Notes: generated from the sequence alone by a model not told the origin. A stretch of DNA of 22,192 nucleotides from an uncultured Bacilli bacterium (GCA_947629115.1 CANRCL010000006.1:1-22192); one strand, 5' to 3'. Positions 1 to 6,576 are shown, counted from the stretch's first letter. Made by a program: numbers and translations.

Positions 1-1
1 C

Positions 2-1285
2 CGTACTAGTCATGCCGCCGTTGTGGCAAGAGGTATGGGTACTTGTTGTGTTGCTGGTTGTGGAGCCATCAAGATAAATGAAGAAGAAAAACATTTTGAA
101 TTAGGTGGTATAACATTTAAGGAAGGCGATTATATTTCTTTAGATGGTAATACTGGTAAAATATATGAAGGTGATGTTTTAACTAAAGATGCTACCGTAG
201 CAGGTAATTTTGGACGTATTATGGCTTGGGCAGATAAATATCGCCGCTTAGGTGTAAGAACGAATGCCGATAATCCACGAGATACTAAAAAAGCCATTGA
301 ACTAGGAGCCGAAGGTATTGGTCTATGTAGGACAGAGCATATGTTCTTTGAAAGTGATCGTATTCCTAAAATTCGTAAAATGATTTTGGCTGATACTGTT
401 GTAAAAAGAGAAGAAGCCTTGAATGAACTTATTCCATTCCAAAAAGGTGATTTTAAAGCTATGTATAAAGAATTAAAAGGACTACCTATGACAGTACGTT
501 ATTTAGACCCACCATTACATGAATTTTTACCAAATACTGAAGAAGAAATTGCCGAACTTGCTAAAGATATGAAAGTTTCTGTTGAAGATATTAAAAATAA
601 ATGTAATGAATTACACGAATTTAATCCAATGATGGGTCATAGAGGTTGTCGTTTAGCAGTCACTTATCCTGAAATTGCCAGAATGCAAACAAGAGCCTTA
701 ATGGAAGCCGCTATTGAAGTAAAAGAAGAAGATGGCTATGATATTGTTCCTGAAATAATGATACCTTTAGTAGGAGAAGTTAAAGAATTAAAATTTGTTA
801 AAGATATTATAGTAGAAACAGCTGAAGAAGTTAAAAAAGAAAAAAATAGTGATATTAAGTACCATATTGGAACAATGATTGAAATTCCAAGAGCAGCCAT
901 AACAGCCGATAAGATAGCCGAAGAAGCCGAATTTTTCTCTTTTGGTACTAATGATTTAACTCAAATGACATTTGGCTTTTCTAGAGATGATGCTGGTAAA
1001 TTTTTAGATTCTTATTATCAAAATAAAATTTATGAAATTGACCCATTTGCTAAACTAGACCAAGTTGGTGTTGGAGAACTTGTAAAAATGGCCGTTCAAA
1101 AAGGTAAACAAACTCGTCCTGATATTAAGTTAGGTATTTGTGGTGAACATGGTGGCGAACCATCAAGTGTAGAATTTTGCCATCAAGTTGGTTTAAATTA
1201 TGTTTCTTGTTCTCCGTTTAGAGTGCCAATAGCAAGGCTTGCTGCTGCTCAAGCAAGTATTAAAGAAAAAATGACAAAATATTAG
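2..1285 (+). CDS. ppdK: Pyruvate phosphate dikinase, C-terminal part (5' end outside window)
   Basis: PPDK interconverts pyruvate + ATP + Pi and phosphoenolpyruvate + AMP + PPi in the cytoplasm. The open frame enters the window at base 2 and begins with RTSHAAVVARGMGTCC, the phosphohistidine motif; the catalytic His codon is at 11-13. The rest is the C-terminal PEP/pyruvate-binding TIM barrel, with GLCRTEHMFF, GHRGCRL and GTMIEIPRAA blocks, FSFGTNDLTQMTFGFSRDD, and the catalytic Cys in GICGEHGGEPSSVEF near the end. It stops at TAG after a normal PPDK C-terminus. The N-terminal nucleotide-binding domain lies upstream. The first in-frame ATG in the window (35) is internal, not a start. Ala codon GCC is frequent here, unlike in the block that follows. 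No clear intrinsic terminator follows the stop. Confidence 0.97.
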   Translation, partial: RTSHAAVVARGMGTCCVAGCGAIKINEEEKHFELGGITFKEGDYISLDGNTGKIYEGDVLTKDATVAGNFGRIMAWADKYRRLGVRTNADNPRDTKKAIELGAEGIGLCRTEHMFFESDRIPKIRKMILADTVVKREEALNELIPFQKGDFKAMYKELKGLPMTVRYLDPPLHEFLPNTEEEIAELAKDMKVSVEDIKNKCNELHEFNPMMGHRGCRLAVTYPEIARMQTRALMEAAIEVKEEDGYDIVPEIMIPLVGEVKELKFVKDIIVETAEEVKKEKNSDIKYHIGTMIEIPRAAITADKIAEEAEFFSFGTNDLTQMTFGFSRDDAGKFLDSYYQNKIYEIDPFAKLDQVGVGELVKMAVQKGKQTRPDIKLGICGEHGGEPSSVEFCHQVGLNYVSCSPFRVPIARLAAAQASIKEKMTKY

Positions 1286-1360
1286 AGTAGATTAATATAA
1301 ATTTGATAACTATATTTATGAGCAACTAAATACAATAAATAAAAGGTATCTTGAATGAAA

Positions 1361-1390
1361 ATGAAAAAATACGTGTTATAATTTTTTCAT
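1361..1390 (+). promoter_or_regulatory. Extended -10 promoter inside a perfect inverted repeat upstream of the YaaC-like gene
   Basis: ATGAAAAAAT (1361-1370) and ATTTTTTCAT (1381-1390) are perfect 10-bp inverted arms around a 10-nt centre. The centre and right arm carry an extended -10, TGTTATAAT (1374-1382). TTGAAT at 1351-1356 is a weak -35 at poor (20 bp) spacing. The overlap suggests an operator, but an AT-rich inverted repeat can also arise by chance. Confidence 0.4.
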
Positions 1391-1408
1391 AAAAAAGGAG
1401 TCAAAATT

Positions 1409-2458
1409 ATGCATACTTGGTCAGAAAATCCAAAGAATGATATGATGCAACATTTAGAATTATTGACATATGAAAAAAATTGTAAAAAATTATTAAATGG
1501 TGAAATAGATTCTAAAAGAGAAAAAATAAAAAAAGCAACTGCATTAGAACTAAAAAAAATCACATCTGAAATAGCCTTCTGCATTAAACAAGGAATAGAA
1601 TTTTTTGAAAATGCGGATTCAGCAGACATTTCAATATCGCCTTTGTTAATTTATTATGGAATATTATCATTTTCTAAGGCTTTAATTATTGCAAATTCTT
1701 CAACTTTTATCTCATTAGATAATATTAGATACCACGGTTTAACATCAAAAATTATAAATAATACTCAAAAGAAAAATAAAAAGAATTGGAGATTACTAAA
1801 CGAATGTGTTAATACAAATGATGGAGTATTTTTGGAATTATGCAAAGTTTTAGGAGTAAATATGAATAATAGATGCAAATTTGAATTAAAAGAAACATTA
1901 AAATGTATTCCTGAAATAAAAAATATTTTAGAAAAAACAAAAGTACTTGATTCAAAAGTTATATTCTGCTATGAAGAACTTAAAGAAAATAATGATAAAG
2001 TATCATTTCAAATTTACTCAGAAGAAGAAGAATTAGTAAAGAAAAATAGTAAAAAAATTGAAAAAAATTTTATAAAAAGTTATTCAACAAGTGGATCATT
2101 TCTTAAATACGAATCAAAAAATAAAATGTCGATAAAGCAATTTAATGGTCTATATCAATACGATTCAGTATTAGGTGGAAGATATTTTATATTTCCAACA
2201 AATTATACGTATAACGGAAAAAAAGATAATATATTATTAAATCAAATATTACTAGATTATATTAATTTATTTATACTAAGTGAACAAGTTAGATATCATC
2301 AAGATAATTGGAACAAAATATTAAATGGTGAAAACGAATCATTAATTAGTATTTTAAAAATTTATATAGAAATTGTAAAAAGAAGATTTCCTAATATGAT
2401 ATTAAATGAATTATTTAACGAAAGATTTAGTTACGGTTCACCAGCATATCTTAATTAA
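1409..2458 (+). CDS. YaaC-like family protein
   Basis: A 349-residue, Lys/Asn/Ile-rich, mostly helical soluble protein with no signal peptide. It resembles the YaaC family: an N-terminal Trp-containing segment, a helical region, then the block SPLLIYYGILSFSKALIIAN (about residues 77-96) followed by RYHGLTSK (about 107-114). The pattern 'PLL.YYG...L.KAL' plus 'HGL' is what I recall for YaaC of Bacillus and its relatives, whose biochemical function is unknown. The start is supported by AAGGAG at 1395-1400, eight bases before the ATG. It stands alone between ppdK and the type III toxin-antitoxin locus and uses almost no GCC Ala codons, so it looks accessory. The family call is from memory of the motif, so moderate confidence; that the gene is real is near certain. 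Confidence 0.6.
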   Translation: MHTWSENPKNDMMQHLELLTYEKNCKKLLNGEIDSKREKIKKATALELKKITSEIAFCIKQGIEFFENADSADISISPLLIYYGILSFSKALIIANSSTFISLDNIRYHGLTSKIINNTQKKNKKNWRLLNECVNTNDGVFLELCKVLGVNMNNRCKFELKETLKCIPEIKNILEKTKVLDSKVIFCYEELKENNDKVSFQIYSEEEELVKKNSKKIEKNFIKSYSTSGSFLKYESKNKMSIKQFNGLYQYDSVLGGRYFIFPTNYTYNGKKDNILLNQILLDYINLFILSEQVRYHQDNWNKILNGENESLISILKIYIEIVKRRFPNMILNELFNERFSYGSPAYLN

Positions 2459-2630
2459 TAAATTATAATTTAAGTCAATTTTTATTTGCAATGGAACGAT
2501 AAAGTGTTCTAATTATACATTACGGGTAAATATCTTACAATCGGTTATACGCACAATAGAAAGTAAATAATAAAATTCTATTAATATAAATTAAAGTTAA
2601 TATATTGAATATACTATTAATGTATACTAT
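2459..2630. other. Intergenic stretch with no recognised gene
   Basis: This AT-rich spacer lies between the YaaC-like gene and the type III toxin-antitoxin promoter. The slightly GC-richer part at about 2488-2562 has no open frame longer than about 25 codons and no convincing hairpin. It could be the eroded edge of a mobile segment, but I recognise no homology. Confidence 0.4.
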
Positions 2631-2659
2631 TTGACATTTTCATAAAAATATAGTATATT
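2631..2659 (+). promoter_or_regulatory. Sigma-A promoter of the type III antitoxin RNA
   Basis: A perfect -35 TTGACA (2631-2636), a 17-bp spacer and -10 TATATT (2654-2659). Initiation is predicted near 2666, at the foot of the GCACTT/AAGTGC hairpin. A strong promoter fits the need to make antitoxin RNA in excess over toxin mRNA. Confidence 0.8.
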
Positions 2660-2685
2660 TATATTGCACTTATAAAAAGTGCGAA

Positions 2686-2736
2686 AATGTTTCTCGCTTC
2701 CGGGTGGCTAGCGAGTAATAAATGATCCCGGTCGAC
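2686..2736 (+). repeat. Antitoxin repeat 1 (51 nt)
   Basis: First of two head-to-tail units. It starts at AATGTTTCTCGC and ends in GTCGAC. It differs from repeat 2 only at 2733 and 2736, in the last six bases; both pseudoknot stems and all loops are identical. Confidence 0.95.
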
Positions 2737-2787
2737 AATGTTTCTCGCTTCCGGGTGGCTAGCGAGTAATAAATGATCCCGGTTGAA
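2737..2787 (+). repeat. Antitoxin repeat 2 (51 nt)
   Basis: Second unit, with the same start and ending GTTGAA. Stem 1 is 2744-2749 with 2761-2766; stem 2 is 2751-2755 with 2778-2782. The first five bases of a third unit (AATGT, 2788-2792) follow before the sequence diverges into the terminator leader. Confidence 0.95.
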
Positions 2788-2799
2788 AATGTATAGAAT

Positions 2800-2830
2800 A
2801 ACTTCATCATAAAGATGGAGTTTTCTTTAT
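2800..2830 (+). terminator. Attenuator terminator between antitoxin repeats and toxin gene
   Basis: AACTTCATC (2800-2808) pairs with GATGGAGTT (2814-2822; one G-T pair) around an ATAAA loop and is followed by the T-rich TTCTTTATTTTT. The imperfect stem and broken T-run suggest a leaky terminator that lets a minority of transcripts reach the toxin. A near copy occurs at 5173-5200. Confidence 0.85.
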
Positions 2831-2835
2831 TTTTA

Positions 2836-2844
2836 TGGTATATT
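2836..2844 (+). promoter_or_regulatory. Possible internal extended -10 promoter for the toxin
   Basis: TGGTATATT (2836-2844) is an extended -10 (TG, one base, TATATT) just after the attenuator. It would start transcription near 2851, giving a leader of about 13 nt that begins with the GGAG ribosome site. No good -35 is seen. The relic locus has the matching TGTTATACT at 5208-5216. Confidence 0.35.
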
Positions 2845-2863
2845 ATTTATGGAGTTGTTGACA

Positions 2864-3331
2864 ATGGAAATAAAAACAGGTTATTTATATCACATCAAAG
2901 ATGAATATTTTGATGTCGTTAATGATGAAAATTTAATGCAAAATCATGAAAGAGGAAAGAAAAGGCCAACTTACTTTACAATTAAAGATAAAAATATTTT
3001 ATGGTTTATTCCTATTAGTTCTAAGGTTGATAAATATAAAAAAATAGTTGATAAAAAAACCAAAAAATATGGATTTTGTAATACAATATTAATCGAGAAA
3101 ATTTTTGATGAGAATTCAGTTATTCTATTACAAAATGCTTTTCCAACTTTAGAAAAATACATAGACCATGTTCATACTGTGGATGGTAAACCGGCTAAAG
3201 TTTCACAGAAAGTAGAAAAAATTATACTTAAAAATTTTCAGAATTTAATGAAACTTAATAGTAGAGGAATTAAAGTTTTTTTCACTGATATTGATAAATT
3301 AAAAGATATAATGTTAGATGAAATAAGATAA
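2864..3331 (+). CDS. Type III toxin, CptN/TenpN-like endoribonuclease
   Basis: A 155-residue soluble protein that I read as the toxin of the adjacent repeat RNA. Type III toxins are sequence-specific endoribonucleases with a compact beta-barrel fold related to MazF/Kid. They cut cellular RNA as well as their own repeat RNA, whose units then assemble with and silence them. The CptN/TenpN-like pattern is visible as MEIKTGYLYHIKDEYFD at the N-terminus, NHERGKKRPTYF (27-38), a LWFIPISSKVDKY strand (46-58) and a Lys-rich C-terminal helix. The start at 2864 is preferred over the in-frame ATG at 2849, because GGAG at 2851-2854 then sits nine bases upstream and the protein begins at the conserved MxIKxGYLYHIK. 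The gene lies directly downstream of the attenuator and is closed by a strong terminator at 3402. Exact subfamily (CptN or TenpN) is uncertain. Confidence 0.82.
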   Translation: MEIKTGYLYHIKDEYFDVVNDENLMQNHERGKKRPTYFTIKDKNILWFIPISSKVDKYKKIVDKKTKKYGFCNTILIEKIFDENSVILLQNAFPTLEKYIDHVHTVDGKPAKVSQKVEKIILKNFQNLMKLNSRGIKVFFTDIDKLKDIMLDEIR

Positions 3332-3401
3332 TATTTAAATAATTCAATTAATATTTTATGATGAATGGTATTTAAGAAACTTACGAAGCCTTAAGTCAAT
3401 C

Positions 3402-3433
3402 TACCTAATTTTTTTAAAATTAGGTATTTTTAT
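3402..3433 (+). terminator. Terminator after the toxin gene
   Basis: TACCTAATTTT (3402-3412) and AAAATTAGGTA (3416-3426) form a perfect 11-bp stem with a TTT loop, followed by TTTTTATT. It closes the toxin-antitoxin transcript. Confidence 0.85.
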
Positions 3434-3440
3434 TAATTAA

Positions 3441-3449
3441 TGATATAAT
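3441..3449 (+). promoter_or_regulatory. Extended -10 promoter of the SWIM gene
   Basis: TGATATAAT (3441-3449) is an extended -10. The predicted start near 3456 coincides with the first base of the GAGGTGG ribosome site, so the leader would be only about 11 nt. Confidence 0.55.
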
Positions 3450-3466
3450 ACTTGCGAGGTGGTACT

Positions 3467-5050
3467 ATGAGTATTTTAACAAGTGCAAGTAGTTCTTCAG
3501 TTAGAAGAGGATATGATTATTATAAAAATAATAATGTTCATAATGTAAATCAATTAAATGATTATGAGTTTGAAGGATATGTAGATGGTAGTTTAAATAA
3601 GCCCTACTATGTAAAAATAAATATAGAACACCCTAGAAAATCATATTGTGATTGTCCACATGCAAATGGAAATATTACATGTAAGCATATGACAGCTTTA
3701 TATTTTGAATTATTTCCTGATGAAGTTGAAGATTACGAATCTTGGCTAAATAGTGATTATGAAGAAGATGAAGAATATTATAATTATGATAGTTATTACT
3801 ATGGAGATGATGATTATTATAATTATAGAAATAATTTTAATTTTGAAAAGCCATTATTTTTTGATATAGTATTAGAAAAATATATAGATGACCTTAATGT
3901 TGAACAGTTACGAGAAATTTTACTTACTGAACTTAAGAATAATGAAGAAAGAACGTTTGAATTATATTTAAAAAAGAATTATAAAAAGTATTTAGAAAAA
4001 AATAATGAATCTTTTGTTTTTTTAGATAAATTAAATAAAAAAATTCAAGATTTAACTGGTTATTATAATTATGATTACAACGATTTTGACAAAGAAATAT
4101 TAAGTGAAAGAGAAAAAAGAAAAATAGAAGAACTCTATAAAGACAAAAAACTTAGACCACAAATAGATAAAATATTATTTAATGAAAAATTAACAGTATA
4201 TTCTGATTATAAATGGCTTGCTTGTTTTTATAAAAAGAATAAAAGTTGTAATGAAATTAAAGAATATTGTAAAATTTTAGAAAATTATTTAAATAGTTTA
4301 AAACATTATAGTATAAAAAATTCAGTACCAAAATCTAATATTTTAATAGCAATATATTTATTAAGTAATTTTACAACAGCAGAAATTGCTAGTTCATTAT
4401 TAAAAAACGCTAAATATCTACAATATATAGATTATGTTATAGAAAATTATAATAATATTATGGAATTATATTCAGAGTTTATGAAATTAATAAATGCGAA
4501 TTATTTAAAAAATAAAAATTATATTCCAGAAGTATTATATCGATTTGTTTGGGTTACAGAACATGAAAATAAAGAAATAAATTTAAGTTATTATCTTTAT
4601 AATTATCTATGTTTAGGTGATATTGAATTTTTAGATATTTTATCTCACAATTTATCTTCACAAGAAATTATAAAATTAATAGAAAATAAAACTAAAGATG
4701 TATTTTTGCTTACTAATCTTTATAAATTTTTTAATAAAATAGATAAATTATGGAATTTATTAAAAGATAGTAATTATACAAATTTATTAATTGATAATAT
4801 AGAGTTGTTAAAAAATAAATACAATAACGATTTATATAACCTTTTTGTTAATGAATTTTATATTATTCTTAAAGAAGATAAAAATAGAGAAGTATATCAT
4901 AAGGCTTCAAAATATATTAAAGCAATTTCCAGATTAAATGGTGGAAATAATCTTGTAAATAATATAATATCGAATTTGAAACAGTCTGAATATCAAAAAT
5001 GTTCAGCATTATTTGACGAAATAGATAAAGCAATAAAAAATACCGTTTAA
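3467..5050 (+). CDS. SWIM zinc-finger domain protein
   Basis: A 527-residue protein with a clear N-terminal SWIM domain: C61-x-C63-x8-C72-x-H74 in YCDCPHANGNITCKHMTALY, the CxCxnCxH signature that binds Zn2+ and supports DNA or protein contacts. A highly acidic, Tyr-rich linker follows (about residues 98-121, runs of D/E/Y/N), then about 400 residues of Lys/Asn/Leu/Ile-rich helices resembling repeat-type scaffolds, with no recognised catalytic motif. In other bacteria SWIM domains often accompany SNF2 helicases; none is present here. The ATG at 3467 is chosen over the in-frame TTG at 3452, because GAGGTGG (3456-3462) lies just upstream and the TTG would precede the predicted transcription start. 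It follows the toxin-antitoxin terminator and has its own promoter. I found no GCC Ala codons, which supports an accessory origin. Specific function unknown. Confidence 0.8.
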   Translation: MSILTSASSSSVRRGYDYYKNNNVHNVNQLNDYEFEGYVDGSLNKPYYVKINIEHPRKSYCDCPHANGNITCKHMTALYFELFPDEVEDYESWLNSDYEEDEEYYNYDSYYYGDDDYYNYRNNFNFEKPLFFDIVLEKYIDDLNVEQLREILLTELKNNEERTFELYLKKNYKKYLEKNNESFVFLDKLNKKIQDLTGYYNYDYNDFDKEILSEREKRKIEELYKDKKLRPQIDKILFNEKLTVYSDYKWLACFYKKNKSCNEIKEYCKILENYLNSLKHYSIKNSVPKSNILIAIYLLSNFTTAEIASSLLKNAKYLQYIDYVIENYNNIMELYSEFMKLINANYLKNKNYIPEVLYRFVWVTEHENKEINLSYYLYNYLCLGDIEFLDILSHNLSSQEIIKLIENKTKDVFLLTNLYKFFNKIDKLWNLLKDSNYTNLLIDNIELLKNKYNNDLYNLFVNEFYIILKEDKNREVYHKASKYIKAISRLNGGNNLVNNIISNLKQSEYQKCSALFDEIDKAIKNTV

Positions 5051-5133
5051 CAATAGACATAAAAATAATTATTGTTTAAATAATATATCTTTTAAGTACG
5101 TATAAAATTGTTTAAAAAATTAATTAAATAAGT

Positions 5134-5280
5134 TATATTTAAATTTTATTGCAAAGTGTGAAAATGTATAATAACTTCATCGCAAGATGGAGTTTTCTTT
5201 TGTTTTATGTTATACTTTTTATAAAGTTAATGATATCAAAATTAAAAGAGAGTATTTATATCATTAATGTTGAAATTTAA
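5134..5280 (+). pseudogene. Relic of a second type III toxin-antitoxin locus, repeats deleted
   Basis: This intergenic stretch matches the intact locus in order. It has TATATTTA (5134; compare 2654), a decayed leader ATTGCAAAGTGTGAAAATGTATA (compare the leader at 2663-2690 joined to 2788-2795), terminator AACTTCATC/GATGGAGTT, the downstream T-rich tract, and an ORF at 5230-5280 (MISKLKESIYIINVEI then stop) resembling the toxin start MEIKTGYLYHIKDEYF. From GATGGAG to the pre-start GTT the two copies agree at 37 of 44 positions without gaps by my hand count. The GAAAATGT of the leader runs straight into the terminator, as expected if recombination between repeat junctions removed every repeat. 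The match over the short ORF alone is weak; the whole set of aligned elements makes the case. Confidence 0.65.
5173..5200 (+). terminator. Terminator of the relic locus
   Basis: AACTTCATC (5173-5181), a GCAA tetraloop and GATGGAGTT (5186-5194) are followed by TTCTTTTG. The stem arms are identical to the functional attenuator at 2800-2822; only the loop differs. It may now end transcripts arriving from the SWIM gene. Confidence 0.75.
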
Positions 5281-5307
5281 AGTACAAATATGAAAAGGAA
5301 ATAAAAG

Positions 5308-6411
5308 ATGACGTCTGAAGAAATATTAGATATATTTTATAATAAAATAGTTTTAGAATCTCAAAAGGGAAGAATAGATTGTTATTTTGCTATGAATATA
5401 GTTTTTGATGTGGTAATTGATAACTATAAAATAAGTGAATGTTCAGAATTACCTTATGAAAATTTATTAATACCAACCTTAAAAATAACCAATAAACCTT
5501 TATTTGATAGTCTATTAGTTGAATATGTCAAAAAAGCCAATGATTTTTATCCAGAGGCAAATTTTAATTTTTTAAATGATTTAAATGCATTAGATTATGA
5601 AAAAGATAGAAATATTAAAGAAGAATATCGAATAAAATACATAATAAGTACTTTATTTGCTAATGCTTCTTTTAATGATTTTGCTAATCCCATTAAATTT
5701 TTACAATCCAGAATAGCAATGTTTGATAATCCAATTATAAATACTAATGAAGAAATGTGTTTAGGTTATTTAAATAGTATTGGAGCCAAAATGACTTTCC
5801 AAGAAGAAATTAGTCCAATATATTCAGAAACTCCTTATCGAATTAAAAGTTATTTAGAATTTAGTGATGGTTATAAATTGGCTTTGCCAGAAATATATGT
5901 GGGAAAAAATAATGAGAAATATTTATTATATGGCATTCAAAAAACTACCAAAAATAATGAGAATGATGAAAAGCCTTATTTAAAACAAATTCGTAAAGGT
6001 CTTATTGCTAAATTAAAGGGTTCACCAGAACATTATTTTTTAGCAGTTATGTTATTTTTATCTTTAAGTAATAAAGAAGAAATAGAGGCCATTCCTTTTT
6101 TAGTAGAAAGATGGAATGCTAAAAGAATTGCTTTTTATAATAAAGCCAAAAGAGATGGCTTAATAGATATTGATAGTGAACAAGAAAAAATTCAATATAA
6201 TATAACCAATATATTTTTACATTATTTTACGAAAATATCGGAAGTGAGTAATGGTTTAGAATTTTTATCTATTCCTTTTGAAGAAGATACAAATTTACGT
6301 GTTAGACTTAATGAAGATTTTAATAGTAGATGTAGTGTATTTAATGAACTACTTTCTTTAGTTAATGAATATAATTATCAAAATTTAAATAGCCAAAGTA
6401 GTAGAAAATAA
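5308..6411 (+). CDS. Conserved-looking protein of unknown function (367 aa)
   Basis: I do not recognise this protein. It is soluble, with no signal peptide or membrane segment. The N-terminal half is helix-rich and acidic; the middle has beta-type stretches (about residues 170-210: PYRIKSYLEFSDGYKLALPE, then EIYVGKNNEKYLLYGIQK); the C-terminal half is helical, with YLKQIRKGLIAKLKGSPEH (about 225-245) and a hydrophobic YFLAVMLFLSLS segment. It uses GCC Ala codons, as the core genes do, so it may be resident rather than acquired. The start is supported by AAAGGAA (5294-5300) before the ATG. A promoter may be the TGTTATACT element at 5208 left by the relic locus. It ends one base before the -35 of the metK riboswitch promoter. 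No visible link to methionine metabolism. Confidence 0.85.
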   Translation: MTSEEILDIFYNKIVLESQKGRIDCYFAMNIVFDVVIDNYKISECSELPYENLLIPTLKITNKPLFDSLLVEYVKKANDFYPEANFNFLNDLNALDYEKDRNIKEEYRIKYIISTLFANASFNDFANPIKFLQSRIAMFDNPIINTNEEMCLGYLNSIGAKMTFQEEISPIYSETPYRIKSYLEFSDGYKLALPEIYVGKNNEKYLLYGIQKTTKNNENDEKPYLKQIRKGLIAKLKGSPEHYFLAVMLFLSLSNKEEIEAIPFLVERWNAKRIAFYNKAKRDGLIDIDSEQEKIQYNITNIFLHYFTKISEVSNGLEFLSIPFEEDTNLRVRLNEDFNSRCSVFNELLSLVNEYNYQNLNSQSSRK

Positions 6412-6440
6412 TTGTTTAATAAATAAATATATGCTAAAAT
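6412..6440 (+). promoter_or_regulatory. Promoter of the SAM riboswitch-metK transcript
   Basis: TTGTTT (6412-6417), a 17-bp spacer and TAAAAT (6435-6440), with TGC just before the -10 (extended type). Initiation is predicted near 6447, three bases before the riboswitch P1 stem. Confidence 0.75.
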
Positions 6441-6449
6441 GATTTTAAC

Positions 6450-6534
6450 ATCTTATAAAGAGTGATGGAGGGACTAGCCCGATGAAATCACACCAACCTA
6501 TTTAGTTAGGTGGTAATGCTAGATTCTATAAGAT
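6450..6534 (+). promoter_or_regulatory. SAM-I (S-box) riboswitch aptamer
   Basis: P1 is ATCTTATA (6450-6457) with TATAAGAT (6527-6534). Between them are the conserved S-box elements: AAGAG after P1, GGAGGGACTAGCCCGATGAAA (about 6466-6486) including the GAGGGA kink-turn side and GATGAAA, CCAACC...GGTGGTAATGC (about 6493-6520), and GATTC before P1 closes. It senses S-adenosylmethionine, the product of MetK encoded just downstream. The overlap of the P1 3' strand with the antiterminator shows this is an OFF switch. Confidence 0.95.
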
Positions 6535-6576
6535 AACTTTTTAACACTCAAGAAAAAGTTATCTTGGGTGTTTTTA
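6530..6576 (+). terminator. Riboswitch expression platform: antiterminator/terminator
   Basis: The antiterminator pairs AAGATAACTTTTT (6530-6542) with AAAAAGTTATCTT (6553-6565). It excludes both P1 and the terminator. The terminator pairs ACACTCAAG (6544-6552) with CTTGGGTGT (6563-6571) and ends in TTTTT. With SAM bound, P1 sequesters 6527-6534, the antiterminator cannot form and transcription stops before metK. Confidence 0.92.

Larger units (their letters stand above)
2666..2830 (+). ncRNA. Type III antitoxin RNA (CptI/TenpI-like, two pseudoknot repeats)
   Basis: The transcript begins with a small hairpin: GCACTT (2666-2671), a five-base loop, AAGTGC (2677-2682). Two 51-nt tandem repeats follow, then an intrinsic terminator. 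Each repeat can fold into an H-type pseudoknot. In repeat 1, stem 1 is CTCGCT (2693-2698) with AGCGAG (2710-2715), and stem 2 is CCGGG (2700-2704) with CCCGG (2727-2731). The connecting loops are 1, 5 and 11 nt. Repeat 2 has the same pairs at +51. Tandem pseudoknot repeats upstream of an attenuator terminator and a small ribonuclease gene are the hallmark of type III toxin-antitoxin systems. There the toxin cuts the precursor into single repeats that then bind and inhibit it. Family membership is inferred from the toxin sequence and the architecture. Confidence 0.85.

Noticed and set aside
1387..1629. Minus-strand open frame opposite the start of the YaaC-like gene.
   Set aside because: The plus-strand gene has a good ribosome site and family-like motifs; the minus frame has neither.
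2730..2739. The 10-mer GGTCGACAAT occurs both at the antitoxin repeat junction and in the candidate small RNA (17414-17423), hinting at toxin recognition of the small RNA.
   Set aside because: Only ten bases are shared, the flanking structures differ (junction versus hairpin), and the second repeat junction does not contain it. Chance cannot be excluded.
2686..2792. Tandem repeats considered as a short CRISPR array.
   Set aside because: The units are contiguous with no unique spacers, fold as pseudoknots and sit before a type III toxin gene. No cas genes are present.
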